Shown here piece after piece: positions 7,854 through 15,094 of a DNA stretch of 20,231 nt (positions are counted from its first letter, which is position 1; each line of letters starts with the position of its first letter). Source of the stretch: JAMXLO01 sp046735215. Lineage in GTDB: Bacteria > Pseudomonadota > Alphaproteobacteria > Acetobacterales > Acetobacteraceae. The notes under the pieces were generated by a model. That model did not search any database, was not told the DNA's origin, and saw only the letters and a list, made by a program, of their open reading frames with translations. Made by a program: the position numbers and the translations under genes. The stretch lies in the NCBI GenBank assembly GCA_046735215.1, contig JBKPSV010000338.1:1-20231 (forward strand), read 5' to 3'.

Positions 7854-8732
7854 ATGGACGCCGGGGACCTGAAGATCTTTGCCGCCGTCGCCCGGCACGG
7901 CGGAATGAACCGAGCCGCGGCGGAGCTGCACACGGTACAATCAAACGTCACGGCGCGCATGCAGGCGCTGGAGGCGGATATCGGATGCGCGCTTCTGGCA
8001 CGCCACAGTCGCGGTGTTGCGCTGACACCGGCAGGTCAGCGGCTGCTGCCGTATGCCGATCAGGTGGCGCGCATTTTGGCGGACGCCAGGCGCGCCGCCC
8101 GCGACGACGGCGAGCCGCGCGGCATGCTGACGATTGGGTCGCTGGAGACCACTGCAGCGCTGCGCCTCCCGCCGTTGCTGACGCGCTTCGCCGCAGGATA
8201 CCCGCAAGTCGATCTGGCATTGCGCACCGGCACGACGCGGGAGCTGTTGGCGGACGTATTGAACCAGCGGGTCGACGGCGCTTTCGTGTGCGGCCCGGTC
8301 TCCCACCCGGATCTTGAGGAGCAGACAGCGTTCAGCGAGGAACTGGTGATTCTGACATCGCCGGAAATCGCCTCGCTGGAGCAGGCTTTCGGAGCCGGCG
8401 AGGTGCGCGTTGTTGTGCTGCGTGCCGGATGTTCGTATCGCCAAATGCTGGAAACGCTGCTGGCGCGCCGCGGCATCATCGTGCAGCGCCAACTGGAATT
8501 CGGCACGTTGGAGGCGATTTTCGGCTGTGTCAGCGCCGGCCTTGGGATCACGATGCTGCCGCGAGCCCTGGTGGGCGGCATCTGGGACGCAGGACGCGTC
8601 AGGATCCATACCCTGCCCGCGGAGGACTCGCGGGTAGAGACCACGTTCGTTCACCGCCGGAACGGATTTACCTGCAGCGCATTGCGGGCATTCCTAGCCT
8701 GTGCCCTGGCGGCAAACTGCAGCGGTTCCTAA
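7854..8732 (+). CDS. LysR-family transcriptional regulator
   Basis: The 292-residue protein has an N-terminal winged helix-turn-helix (about residues 3-62: 'LKIFAAVARHGGMNRAAAELHTVQSNVTARMQALE', ending 'GVALTPAGQRLL'). A linker helix and an effector-binding periplasmic-binding-like domain (about 90-290, 'GMLTIGSLETTAALRLPPLL', 'VSAGLGITMLPRALV') follow. ATG 7854 is preferred because GAGG lies 6 bases upstream; an ATG at 7842 and longer in-frame extensions run through the operator. It probably autoregulates and controls the divergent MFS exporter through the site at 7811-7840. The effector is unknown; an aromatic or drug-like ligand would be typical. Confidence 0.93.
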   Translation: MDAGDLKIFAAVARHGGMNRAAAELHTVQSNVTARMQALEADIGCALLARHSRGVALTPAGQRLLPYADQVARILADARRAARDDGEPRGMLTIGSLETTAALRLPPLLTRFAAGYPQVDLALRTGTTRELLADVLNQRVDGAFVCGPVSHPDLEEQTAFSEELVILTSPEIASLEQAFGAGEVRVVVLRAGCSYRQMLETLLARRGIIVQRQLEFGTLEAIFGCVSAGLGITMLPRALVGGIWDAGRVRIHTLPAEDSRVETTFVHRRNGFTCSALRAFLACALAANCSGS

Positions 8733-8759
8733 CCTATCAGCTCAGCAGGAGGGCACCCC

Positions 8760-9308
8760 ATGCCAGGCATCGACCAGAACCGCACGTTCATTGCGGTCAA
8801 CATCGCCATCCTCACCGTCTCGGACACCCGCACGCTGGCCAATGACACCTCTGGTGACGCGCTGGCCGATCGCATCACCAAGTCGGGTCATCGGCTCGCG
8901 GCGCGGGCCATCGAGAAAGACGACGCTGCCGCAATCGAGCGTCACCTGCGTGCCTGGATCGCTGATGGCGAGATCGATGTGGTAGTGACCACCGGCGGGA
9001 CCGGCATCACCGGCCGCGACGTCACGCCGGAAGCGTTCGACCGCGTGCTGGAGAAGCGCATCGAGGGCTTCGGCGAGCTGTTCCGCATGCTGAGCTATCA
9101 GAAGATCGGCACGTCGACGATGCAGTCGCGCGCCCTGGGTGGCGTCGCCGGTGGCACCTACCTGTTCGCGCTGCCGGGCAGCACCGGTGCGGTAAAGGAC
9201 GCATGGGACGACATACTGGTGCACCAGCTCGACAATCGCTTCCGCCCCTGCAACCTGGTCGAACTGATGCCGCGGCTGCAGGAGCACCTCAAGTCCGCGG
9301 CGGAGTAG
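8760..9308 (+). CDS. moaB: Molybdenum cofactor biosynthesis protein MoaB/Mog family
   Basis: The 182-residue cytoplasmic protein belongs to the MoaB/MogA (MoCF_biosynth) fold that binds molybdopterin. It shows 'IAILTVSDTRTLANDTSGD' at 15-33, the nucleotide/pterin loop TTGGTGITGRD at 77-87 followed by VTPEA, and the second loop LPGSTGAVKDAW at 138-149. Length and motifs fit MoaB. An AGGAGGG Shine-Dalgarno sits 6 bases before the ATG. It follows the LysR gene by 27 bases on the same strand, so it could be read from the same promoter, but no functional link to the MFS/LysR pair is evident. Mog-type adenylyltransferase activity is a possible alternative and cannot be separated by eye. Confidence 0.92.
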   Translation: MPGIDQNRTFIAVNIAILTVSDTRTLANDTSGDALADRITKSGHRLAARAIEKDDAAAIERHLRAWIADGEIDVVVTTGGTGITGRDVTPEAFDRVLEKRIEGFGELFRMLSYQKIGTSTMQSRALGGVAGGTYLFALPGSTGAVKDAWDDILVHQLDNRFRPCNLVELMPRLQEHLKSAAE

Positions 9309-9327
9309 GCTGGGGAGCGATTTGTCC

Positions 9328-9410
9328 GTCGTTCCCGCGCAGGCGGGAATCCAGTCTCGCCGCCAGTACTACCCGATGGGCTGGATCCCCGCTTTCGCGG
9401 GGATGACGAC
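9328..9410. repeat. Bipartite inverted palindromic repeat between convergent genes
   Basis: There are two stem-loops: TTCCCGC/GCGGGAA at 9332-9349 and ATCCCCGC/GCGGGGAT at 9385-9404 (loop TTTC). They are arranged head-to-head, each flanked by CCAG/CTGG and GTCGT/ACGAC, so the whole 83-base unit is an inverted repeat. It sits between the stops of moaB and the P450 and may act as a bidirectional terminator. The right half matches the repeat at 2931-2958. Confidence 0.8.
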
Positions 9411-9432
9411 AAAGCGGTCGCGCGGAAGGGAA

Positions 9433-10689
9433 CTAACCGGCGATGCGAACCGGCAGCGCGGTGATGCCGTGGATGAAGTTGGAGTAGATCCGCTTCGGCT
9501 CCTCCATCATCTCGACGACCATGCCGCGCTTCAGAATCTCCTCCCACAAGATCTGCAGCTGCAACTCCGCCAGGCGGTTTCCGACACAGCGGTGGATACC
9601 GAAGCCGAAGGACAGATGCTGACGCGGCCTTGCGCGGTCCACCAGGAACTCGTTCGGGCGATCGATCGCGTCCTCGTCGCGGTTGCCGGAAATGTACCAC
9701 ATGCAGACCTTGTCGCCGGCGCGGATCTGCCTGCCCGCGATCTCGGCGTCCTCGGTCGCGGTGCGGCGCATGTGCACGATCGGCGACTGCCAGCGGATGA
9801 TCTCTGACACCGCACTCGGGATCAGCGCCGGGTTCTCGCGCAGCTTACGATACTCGTCCGGGTGCTTGTTCAGCGCCCAGACGCCGCCTGACATCGAGTT
9901 GCGCGTCGTGTCGTTGCCGCCGACGATCAGCAGCACAAGGTTGCCGAGAAAGTCGCTAGGGCTCTGCGGCAGGTTCCATGTTGCCTCGCCGTGCGCCAGC
10001 ATCGACAGCAGGTCTGGCGCAGGATCACGCTGCTGACGCTCGTAGAACAGCTTCGTCATCACCTGAAGGCATTCCGTCAGCAGTTCGAGCCGCTTTTCCT
10101 CGGAATCGACGATGCCGCCCGCCTTGGGGTCCATCGTCGCCACGTCTGACCAGAACGTAAGCTTCCGCCGCTCCTCGAGCGGGTAGTCGAACAGCGTCGC
10201 CAGCATCAACGTGGTGAGCTCGATCGAGACGCGTTCGACCCAGTCAAACGTCTCATTGCGCGGCAGCCCATCCAGCACCCGCTGTGTCCGTTCGCGGATC
10301 TGTCCCGACATGCGCTGCAGGTTCATCGGCGCAACGACCGGGGACACCACCTTCCGCTGTTCATCGTGATATGGAGGATCGGACGAAATAAAGCTCCGGC
10401 GGCGGAACTCCTCCGGAATGTCGCGGATGGTGATGCCGCCCAGGCGCGCCTCCGACGAATAGATCTGGTGGTGCGTCTCGACGTGCATGATTTCCTTGTA
10501 CTTGGTCACCGACCAGTACGAGCCGTGCATGCCATCCTGACACCAGTGCACCGGGTCCTCGCGGCGCAGGCGCTCGAAATACGGATACCAGATGTCGTTT
10601 TGGTAGAGCTTCGGGTCGCTGACATCGATCCGGTCGAGGGGCACCGAATAGGCGTCCTCGGTCGGGTCGAAATGGACCGGTGCGTTCAT
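9433..10689 (-). CDS. Cytochrome P450, CYP153-like (alkane/fatty-acid terminal hydroxylase family)
   Basis: This soluble bacterial P450 has 418 residues from the chosen start. The I-helix GGNDTT is at about 257-262, the K-helix ExxR (EIIR) at 296-299, and the heme loop FGFGIHRCVGN has its proximal Cys at 368. Extended stretches match the pattern remembered for CYP153, which hydroxylates the terminal carbon of alkanes and fatty acids using a ferredoxin and reductase: 'YFERLRREDPVH', 'GGITIRD', 'DPPYHDEQRKVVSPVVAP', 'FDWVERVSIELTT', 'NDTTRNSMSGG' and 'YISGNRDEDAIDRP'. No redox partner gene is visible nearby. ATG 10689 has GGAG 9 bases upstream; ATG 10698 adds three residues but sits directly on that GGAG. 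The subfamily assignment is by eye. Confidence 0.9.
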   Translation of the reverse strand: MNAPVHFDPTEDAYSVPLDRIDVSDPKLYQNDIWYPYFERLRREDPVHWCQDGMHGSYWSVTKYKEIMHVETHHQIYSSEARLGGITIRDIPEEFRRRSFISSDPPYHDEQRKVVSPVVAPMNLQRMSGQIRERTQRVLDGLPRNETFDWVERVSIELTTLMLATLFDYPLEERRKLTFWSDVATMDPKAGGIVDSEEKRLELLTECLQVMTKLFYERQQRDPAPDLLSMLAHGEATWNLPQSPSDFLGNLVLLIVGGNDTTRNSMSGGVWALNKHPDEYRKLRENPALIPSAVSEIIRWQSPIVHMRRTATEDAEIAGRQIRAGDKVCMWYISGNRDEDAIDRPNEFLVDRARPRQHLSFGFGIHRCVGNRLAELQLQILWEEILKRGMVVEMMEEPKRIYSNFIHGITALPVRIAG

Positions 10690-10780
10690 GAACGGCATCT
10701 CCGCAAAAGTGGCCCAGCTTAACGGGAAACACGGCGAGGCGGTAGCGCCCTATGCTCCACCGCTATCGAACCAAGACCGT

Positions 10781-10795
10781 TCCGGTATTTCCGGA
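10781..10795. promoter_or_regulatory. Short palindrome in the P450/DUF302 divergent promoter region
   Basis: TCCGG-TATTT-CCGGA is a perfect 5-bp inverted repeat in the intergenic region between the divergent P450 and DUF302 genes. It could be an operator half-site pair or chance. No regulator gene is adjacent. Confidence 0.25.
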
Positions 10796-10847
10796 CAAGA
10801 ACCCAAGGCGGCATCTTCTCCGCACTGACGCACAGGAGAATGCCGCA

Positions 10848-11309
10848 ATGAAAATCATGCCGCTGACGCTGCTCGCGCTAACCGCCGGCATCGCCACTGC
10901 GCACGCCGACGATGGCGTGATCAAGGCGCGCAGTGCCTACCCGATCACCGAGACGATCGAACGGATCAAGCAAGACGTCGCCAGCAAGGGCATCAGCTTT
11001 TTCGCGGCCATCGACCAGTCGCAGCTCGCCGCAAACGCCGGCATCGAACTGCAGCCTTCCACCCTGCTGATTTTCGGCAATCCGGCGCTGGGCGCTCAGT
11101 TCATCACGTCCAACCCAGTTGCAGGCCTGGACTGGCCCGTTCGGTTGCTGGTGTTTCAGGAGGCGGATGGCGGGGTATGGGCGGCTTACACCGACTTCGG
11201 CTGGATTGCCCACCGGCACCATATCGAGGACCGACAGGCAGCCTTCAGCAAGGCAACTGAGGTTATCGGCTCCATCACCGCATCGATCCAGATGTCGGCG
11301 CCCCGATGA
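10848..11309 (+). CDS. Secreted DUF302-domain protein
   Basis: The 153-residue precursor has a short signal peptide (MKIMPL, then a hydrophobic stretch ending THAHA-like 'TAHADD'), predicting export to the periplasm. The mature part is a DUF302 domain: 'VIKARSAYPITETIERIKQDVASKGISFFAAIDQSQLA', 'LLIFGNPALGAQFI', 'GLDWPVRLLVFQEADG' and 'VWAAYTD' follow the family pattern in order. Family function is unknown; the fold resembles small ligand-binding proteins. ATG 10848 is chosen because AGGAG lies 9 bases upstream and it begins the signal peptide, rather than the longer frame from 10752. It diverges from the P450 gene. Confidence 0.88.
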   Translation: MKIMPLTLLALTAGIATAHADDGVIKARSAYPITETIERIKQDVASKGISFFAAIDQSQLAANAGIELQPSTLLIFGNPALGAQFITSNPVAGLDWPVRLLVFQEADGGVWAAYTDFGWIAHRHHIEDRQAAFSKATEVIGSITASIQMSAPR

Positions 11310-11429
11310 GCGCGCTGTCGATGACCTGCGTCACAACTTCCTCCGCACCTGGCGCATAAATCCTATGAGGGACAAGGCAATTATCCGCAACGCACGGAAG
11401 TCTATATGCGTGTTCATCAGCCGATAAAG

Positions 11430-11448
11430 CGTCCGCAGAACGCGGACG
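11430..11448 (+). promoter_or_regulatory. 5'UTR stem-loop before the small secreted protein
   Basis: CGTCCGC-AGAAC-GCGGACG is a perfect 7-bp GC-rich stem. It ends 4 bases before the strong GAGGAGAGGA ribosome binding site of the gene starting at 11466. It could stabilise the leader or tune translation initiation. Confidence 0.45.
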
Positions 11449-11465
11449 GACGAGGAGAGAGGACA

Positions 11466-11723
11466 ATGAAGATCGTGCTTCGCGCCGCCATGGCTGCAGC
11501 GAGCATTGCCAGTATTGGTTCGGCGTATGCCGACGGGGGTGAAGGCCCTGTCGCCAACACGAGGTTCACCGAAATTCCGGGCGTTGTCGCGCAGGCGTCC
11601 GTCCAGAATGCCCCAGCGGTCGCGACCGCACAGCATGGCCGGGCGGCACCGGTCTACGTGACCCGCTCGAGTCAGGGCACCTGGCTGTTCGGGGCGAACG
11701 GCAACGCCGGCGCCAACAGCTGA
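11466..11723 (+). CDS. Small secreted protein of unknown function
   Basis: This 85-residue precursor has a typical signal peptide (MKIVLRAAMAAASIASIGSA followed by YADGG), predicting cleavage after about residue 23 and a mature peptide of about 62 residues. The mature part has no cysteines and is rich in Ala, Gly, Val and Asn, with 'ANTRFTEIPGVVAQA' and 'YVTRSSQGTWLFGANGNAG'. The start is well supported by a strong GAGGAGAGGA Shine-Dalgarno, a leader hairpin and a downstream terminator, so it looks like an independent expressed unit. I do not recognise a named family, although similar short 'GEGPVANTRFTE' proteins may exist in rhizobial relatives. A longer in-frame start at 11406 would bury the signal peptide and is rejected. 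Confidence 0.75.
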   Translation: MKIVLRAAMAAASIASIGSAYADGGEGPVANTRFTEIPGVVAQASVQNAPAVATAQHGRAAPVYVTRSSQGTWLFGANGNAGANS

Positions 11724-11746
11724 CGATAGATCAGGACCGCTAGCGA

Positions 11747-11774
11747 AAAGGCCGGCTTTCGCGCCGGCCTTCTT
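11747..11774. terminator. Bidirectional rho-independent terminator
   Basis: A 9-bp perfect stem, AAGGCCGGC (11748-11756) with GCCGGCCTT (11763-11771), closes a TTTCGC loop. It is flanked by A-rich sequence on the left and T-rich on the right. It lies between the small secreted protein gene and the convergent regulator gene and can serve both. Confidence 0.85.
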
Positions 11775-11826
11775 ACTTGCTCTAACGGTCAGGTTCAGCG
11801 TTCATCATGTGCCGGCTGGGATGCTG

Positions 11827-13572
11827 TCACAGATCCGGCATCCCGGCGCGACGCAGGCCGATGTCCACTGTCTTGCCGCGCAATTCTGCGAACGCAGGGT
11901 TCGCGATCCATGGTTGGACGGCACTCCATTGGGCCAGCGAGCGGACAGTCGGCTTCATGTTGATGGCTTCTGCCAGCGCTGCCTGCGCCTCCTCGATCTC
12001 CCCGTGCAGGCCAAGCGCGGCCGCCAGATAGAGATGAAAGAAGTAAACCCGAGCATTTTCAGCGCGGGCTCGCCGCAACAGATCGAGACCGGCATCGAGG
12101 TGGCCAAGCAGCAGGTGGCACGTGCCCAGCGACCAGTGGCCGAACGCTATGTTCGGGTCGCGGGGGTCGATCCGCAGGGATGCCTCGATCGACGGTAACC
12201 CGCCTTCGGGCTGGCCGAGAAACATCCGTATCTGGCCCAGGCCCAGCAGGGCATGGGCATTGTTGCGGTCCACGGCCACGGCCGTCTCAAATTCCGTGCG
12301 TGACTCCGCCAGCCGGTTCTGGATGCGCCGCAGCGTACCGAGTGCCTCATGCGCGCGCGAGTTGGCAGGATCCTGCGCTATTGCCTCCGACAACAGATGT
12401 TCGGCGCGGGCACTGTCTGCCGGAGGAGACCGGCTTGCCCCCAGGCCGACATTGCTCACCAGGATGGTCGCGATCCCCACCTTGGCATCGAGGGAACGGC
12501 TGTCGATCGCCAGCGCCCGCTCGAACGAACTCAACGCCTCCTGCCGGGTCGCCGGCGAATACGGTCGGTTCCACAGAACCCAGCCGCGCATCGCCAGGTC
12601 GCTGGCGTTCGGGTCGGTGTTCTTCTCTCGTTCGATGCGCTGGCCCACTGCCTCCACGAGTTGCAGATTGAGCGAATTGGCCAGCCGGTCGGTGATCTCG
12701 GCCTGCGCCTGCGCAAGATTGCGGCGATCGGTCTCGAAGCGGTCGGCCCAGACATGGGTGCCGCTCTCGGCATCGATCAGCTGGGCGTTCACCTGAACGC
12801 TGCTGCCCATTCGACGCACGCTGCCTTCAAGGACATATCGCACGTCCAGTTCGCGGCCCATCTGGCGCACGTCGATGGACTTGTCGCGGTACGTCTCGGC
12901 CGTGCTGTGGGCAATGACAACGCTGCCCGCGATGCGCGACAGATCTGTGGTCAGATCGTTGGTGATCGCTGCGACAAAGTACTCCTGCTCCGGGTCGCTG
13001 CTGAGATTGCTGAAGGGCAGGACAATGATCGACAGCCTTGCCGGCGTGGCCCGCTCGGACCGCCACCCGAAGGAGGTCAACCGGCTGACGCCCCATCCGG
13101 TCGCGGTCACGACCGCCAGCAATACGAGGCCGGCGCCAAGGTTGCGAACGGACCACCTCGCCGGCTTGCGAGGCACAGGCGATGCAGGTTCGGGTACCGG
13201 CTCGGCGGGTGGCGAGGCGCCGTCTTGAAGCTTTGTGACCGGTCCGACAAAACGATAGCCACGCCCGGGCACGGTCTGGATCCAGCCAGTGTCGGACGGT
13301 CCTCGTCCGAGAATGCGACGGAGCGCCGAGATCTGCACGGTGAGATTGGCTTCCTCGACCACTGTCTCGGGCCAGACCGTGGCCATGATCTCGTCCTTCG
13401 AGACGAGGTCACCGTGCCGTTCCACCAGGACCGACAGCACGTCCAGGGCACGCGAGCCGACACTGATCTGGCTCGGACTGCCGTTGTTGTAGCGGCGGAA
13501 CAACCCGCCGCCACGCCGGTCGAGGCGGAAGTCTCCGAACAGGAAGACAGTCGACGGGCTGATTGAGTCCAC
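11827..13572 (-). CDS. Membrane-anchored winged-helix / TolB-like / TPR transcriptional regulator (CadC-like architecture)
   Basis: About 581 residues from the preferred GTG at 13572, which has a GGAG/GGGG region 4-12 bases upstream; the upstream GTG at 13623 has none. Domains in order: an OmpR/CadC-type winged helix (about 9-110: 'VFLFGDFRLD', 'ALDVLSVLVERHGDLVSKDEIMATVWP', 'IQTVPGRGYRFVG'); a Pro-rich linker; one transmembrane helix (about 145-162); a TolB/FlgO-like domain (about 180-300: 'IIVLPFSNLSSDPEQEYF', 'YVLEGSVRRMGSSVQVNAQLIDAESGTHVWADRFE'); then TPR repeats to the end. The N-terminus is cytoplasmic and the sensor part is predicted to be periplasmic. It faces the unknown protein gene at 13813 across a 240-base AT-rich intergenic region. 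Autoregulation and control of that neighbour are inference. Confidence 0.9.
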   Translation of the reverse strand: MDSISPSTVFLFGDFRLDRRGGGLFRRYNNGSPSQISVGSRALDVLSVLVERHGDLVSKDEIMATVWPETVVEEANLTVQISALRRILGRGPSDTGWIQTVPGRGYRFVGPVTKLQDGASPPAEPVPEPASPVPRKPARWSVRNLGAGLVLLAVVTATGWGVSRLTSFGWRSERATPARLSIIVLPFSNLSSDPEQEYFVAAITNDLTTDLSRIAGSVVIAHSTAETYRDKSIDVRQMGRELDVRYVLEGSVRRMGSSVQVNAQLIDAESGTHVWADRFETDRRNLAQAQAEITDRLANSLNLQLVEAVGQRIEREKNTDPNASDLAMRGWVLWNRPYSPATRQEALSSFERALAIDSRSLDAKVGIATILVSNVGLGASRSPPADSARAEHLLSEAIAQDPANSRAHEALGTLRRIQNRLAESRTEFETAVAVDRNNAHALLGLGQIRMFLGQPEGGLPSIEASLRIDPRDPNIAFGHWSLGTCHLLLGHLDAGLDLLRRARAENARVYFFHLYLAAALGLHGEIEEAQAALAEAINMKPTVRSLAQWSAVQPWIANPAFAELRGKTVDIGLRRAGMPDL

Positions 13573-13812
13573 GTTTCCCCGCTCCGCCGCCGCGAGACTA
13601 TCGCGGCTTCCGCGTGTCGTCACGCGGCCGCGGTTGGTTCAGCCAGCGGGAGCGTAACTAATTGAAATCACTGGGATTTGGGACAATTTTCAAAGTTTTA
13701 TGCGGAATTTGCCTGGCGGCCGTCGCGGCCCAGCTCGCCTCGTGCGGGTGATCGCCAGGGCATTCGCGTCCCATGCGGATCGAATGTCTGATCATAACCT
13801 GGGAGTCCGATC
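13573..13812. promoter_or_regulatory. Divergent intergenic region with AT-rich core
   Basis: There is no gene in this 240-base gap. The section 13656-13710 is markedly AT-rich against the GC-rich background. It contains TTGAAA (13662-13667) and TTTCAA (13688-13693) as an inverted repeat, plausible promoter or operator material for the two divergent genes. No clear -10/-35 pair can be fixed by eye. Confidence 0.4.
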
Positions 13813-14478
13813 ATGCACGCCTTCACGCCTGTCGACACGCTCGACGCCAGCAACTTCCTGCGCGCCGTAGGCAACGACGACGGCTCGGTTGTTGAGCACT
13901 TCATCATGCCGGTCACCGGCTTCGAGTACAACGGCCAGGCTGTGGCACCGAGGGGATTCGATAGCCCGCACGGGCCGTCTTACAGTTTGTTCCTCACCCT
14001 CGACGCCACCATCGCCGGTGGAGCGTTCACTGACTTGACTGCAACGCTGTGGGCGGATCCCGGCAGCAACGATGGCTCGGTGACCGTCAGCGAGACCACC
14101 GACCCGGCCTTCTCCAACGGGATGAAGCATGACATCGCACTGGCGACCGGCACCTTCGTCTCGGCGGACTTCAGCTCCGATTCCGACACCGGGGTTCGCA
14201 GTGCCGACTTTGTCGAGCGCATGACCCCGACCTTGGCCGGGTCGCTATTGCTGCATGGCTCGATTCAGCCTGGCACCATGTTGGAGGAGAAGCTGACCAC
14301 GCCGCCGGACGTATTCCACACCAACGGGATCACCGGTCCCGGCATGATCAACTGGGTTACAGGGAGCAGCGCCGTCATCGCGCTCGATCCTCCCGGCACG
14401 ATTCTGCTGCCGAATGTGCCGCCGATTGCCCTGCACGGAGATCATGGCCTCTCCTTCCTGCACGGCCAGCAGGATTAG
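13813..14478 (+). CDS. Protein of unknown function, 221 residues
   Basis: No family is recognised with confidence. The protein has no signal peptide or membrane helix. It is acidic, rich in Thr, Ser, Gly and Asp, has no cysteine, and looks like a beta-rich domain: 'YSLFLTLDATIAGGAFTDLTATLWADPGSNDGS' then 'ATGTFVSADFSSDSDTGVRSADFVERMTPTLAGSLLLHGSI'. The style (dense Asp/Gly, beta strands, 'DFVERMTPT') resembles secreted or RTX-export-type proteins without classical signals. A GGGAG Shine-Dalgarno precedes the ATG by about 8 bases, and a strong hairpin follows the stop. Its divergent partner is the TPR regulator, which suggests a regulated accessory product; this is inference only. Confidence 0.7.
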   Translation: MHAFTPVDTLDASNFLRAVGNDDGSVVEHFIMPVTGFEYNGQAVAPRGFDSPHGPSYSLFLTLDATIAGGAFTDLTATLWADPGSNDGSVTVSETTDPAFSNGMKHDIALATGTFVSADFSSDSDTGVRSADFVERMTPTLAGSLLLHGSIQPGTMLEEKLTTPPDVFHTNGITGPGMINWVTGSSAVIALDPPGTILLPNVPPIALHGDHGLSFLHGQQD

Positions 14479-14485
14479 GGGGCTT

Positions 14486-14513
14486 GGCGGGAGCGGCGGA
14501 TCACGCTCCCGCC
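14486..14513. terminator. Hairpin between convergent genes
   Basis: GGCGGGAGCG (14486-14495) and CGCTCCCGCC (14504-14513) form a perfect 10-bp stem around an 8-base loop. It begins 7 bases after the stop of the unknown protein gene and lies 22 bases from the end of the convergent CMD gene. No U-tract follows on either side. Confidence 0.6.
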
Positions 14514-14535
14514 CACATCCGCACCTCGGGTGACA

Positions 14536-15084
14536 CTAAGATGTAAGCCGATCGCCGCCCTCCGGCACCGGCACCTCGAATGCGTTCACCACACCGCACA
14601 ACGCGACATAGAAGTTGGCCACCGCGGTCAACTCGACCAGCCACTGCATGCCGTGCCGGTCCTTCAGTGCTTCGAACGCCGGCTGCTCCACGCGGTTGGT
14701 GCGCATGAGCTGCCGCATGTACAGCACGATGTCCCGCTCTTCCGGCGCCAGGTGCGTCGGGTCTCCCTTGGCGCGCAGCACGTCGATCACGGGCTCGGCC
14801 AATCCGACGCGGCGGGCGACATCGACCTGCGCGGCCCAGACATAGTTGGCGTCGCGCTCCCGCACCGCCGTCAAGATGGCGATCTGCCGGAGCTTGGGAT
14901 CGATGACGGTGCCCTCGCGCGCGAACGGCACCATGGGCAGCAGCTTCTCGGCCAGCTTCGGGCTGTGCAGCAGCACACTGAAGGGGCCGCGGATGCGTCC
15001 GAACACGCCCATGACCTGATCGAACACATGCTGCTGGCCCGGTGCCATGTACTCTTTGCTGGTGACCGGCGTGTAGCGTGGCAT
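14536..15084 (-). CDS. Carboxymuconolactone decarboxylase (CMD) family protein
   Basis: This 182-residue all-helical protein has the AhpD/CMD-like core: 'VIDPKLRQIAILTAVRERDANYVWAAQVDVARRVGLAEPVIDVLRA'. The usual AhpD CxxC redox pair and the His of the 'YEWxxH' motif are absent (here YVWAAQ). It therefore belongs to the non-redox CMD-like branch often annotated beside nitroreductases or dehydrogenases in degradation clusters; the reaction is unknown. ATG 15084 is chosen because GAGGGGG lies 5-6 bases upstream, in preference to the GTG at 15090. It follows the nitroreductase stop by only 10 bases, so the two are almost certainly one transcript. Confidence 0.88.
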   Translation of the reverse strand: MPRYTPVTSKEYMAPGQQHVFDQVMGVFGRIRGPFSVLLHSPKLAEKLLPMVPFAREGTVIDPKLRQIAILTAVRERDANYVWAAQVDVARRVGLAEPVIDVLRAKGDPTHLAPEERDIVLYMRQLMRTNRVEQPAFEALKDRHGMQWLVELTAVANFYVALCGVVNAFEVPVPEGGDRLTS

Positions 15085-15094
15085 GCTCACCCCC

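Noticed and set aside
12349..13566. Long + strand open frame of 405 codons opposite the TPR regulator
   Set aside because: Shadow; the minus strand has winged-helix, TolB-like and TPR sequence.
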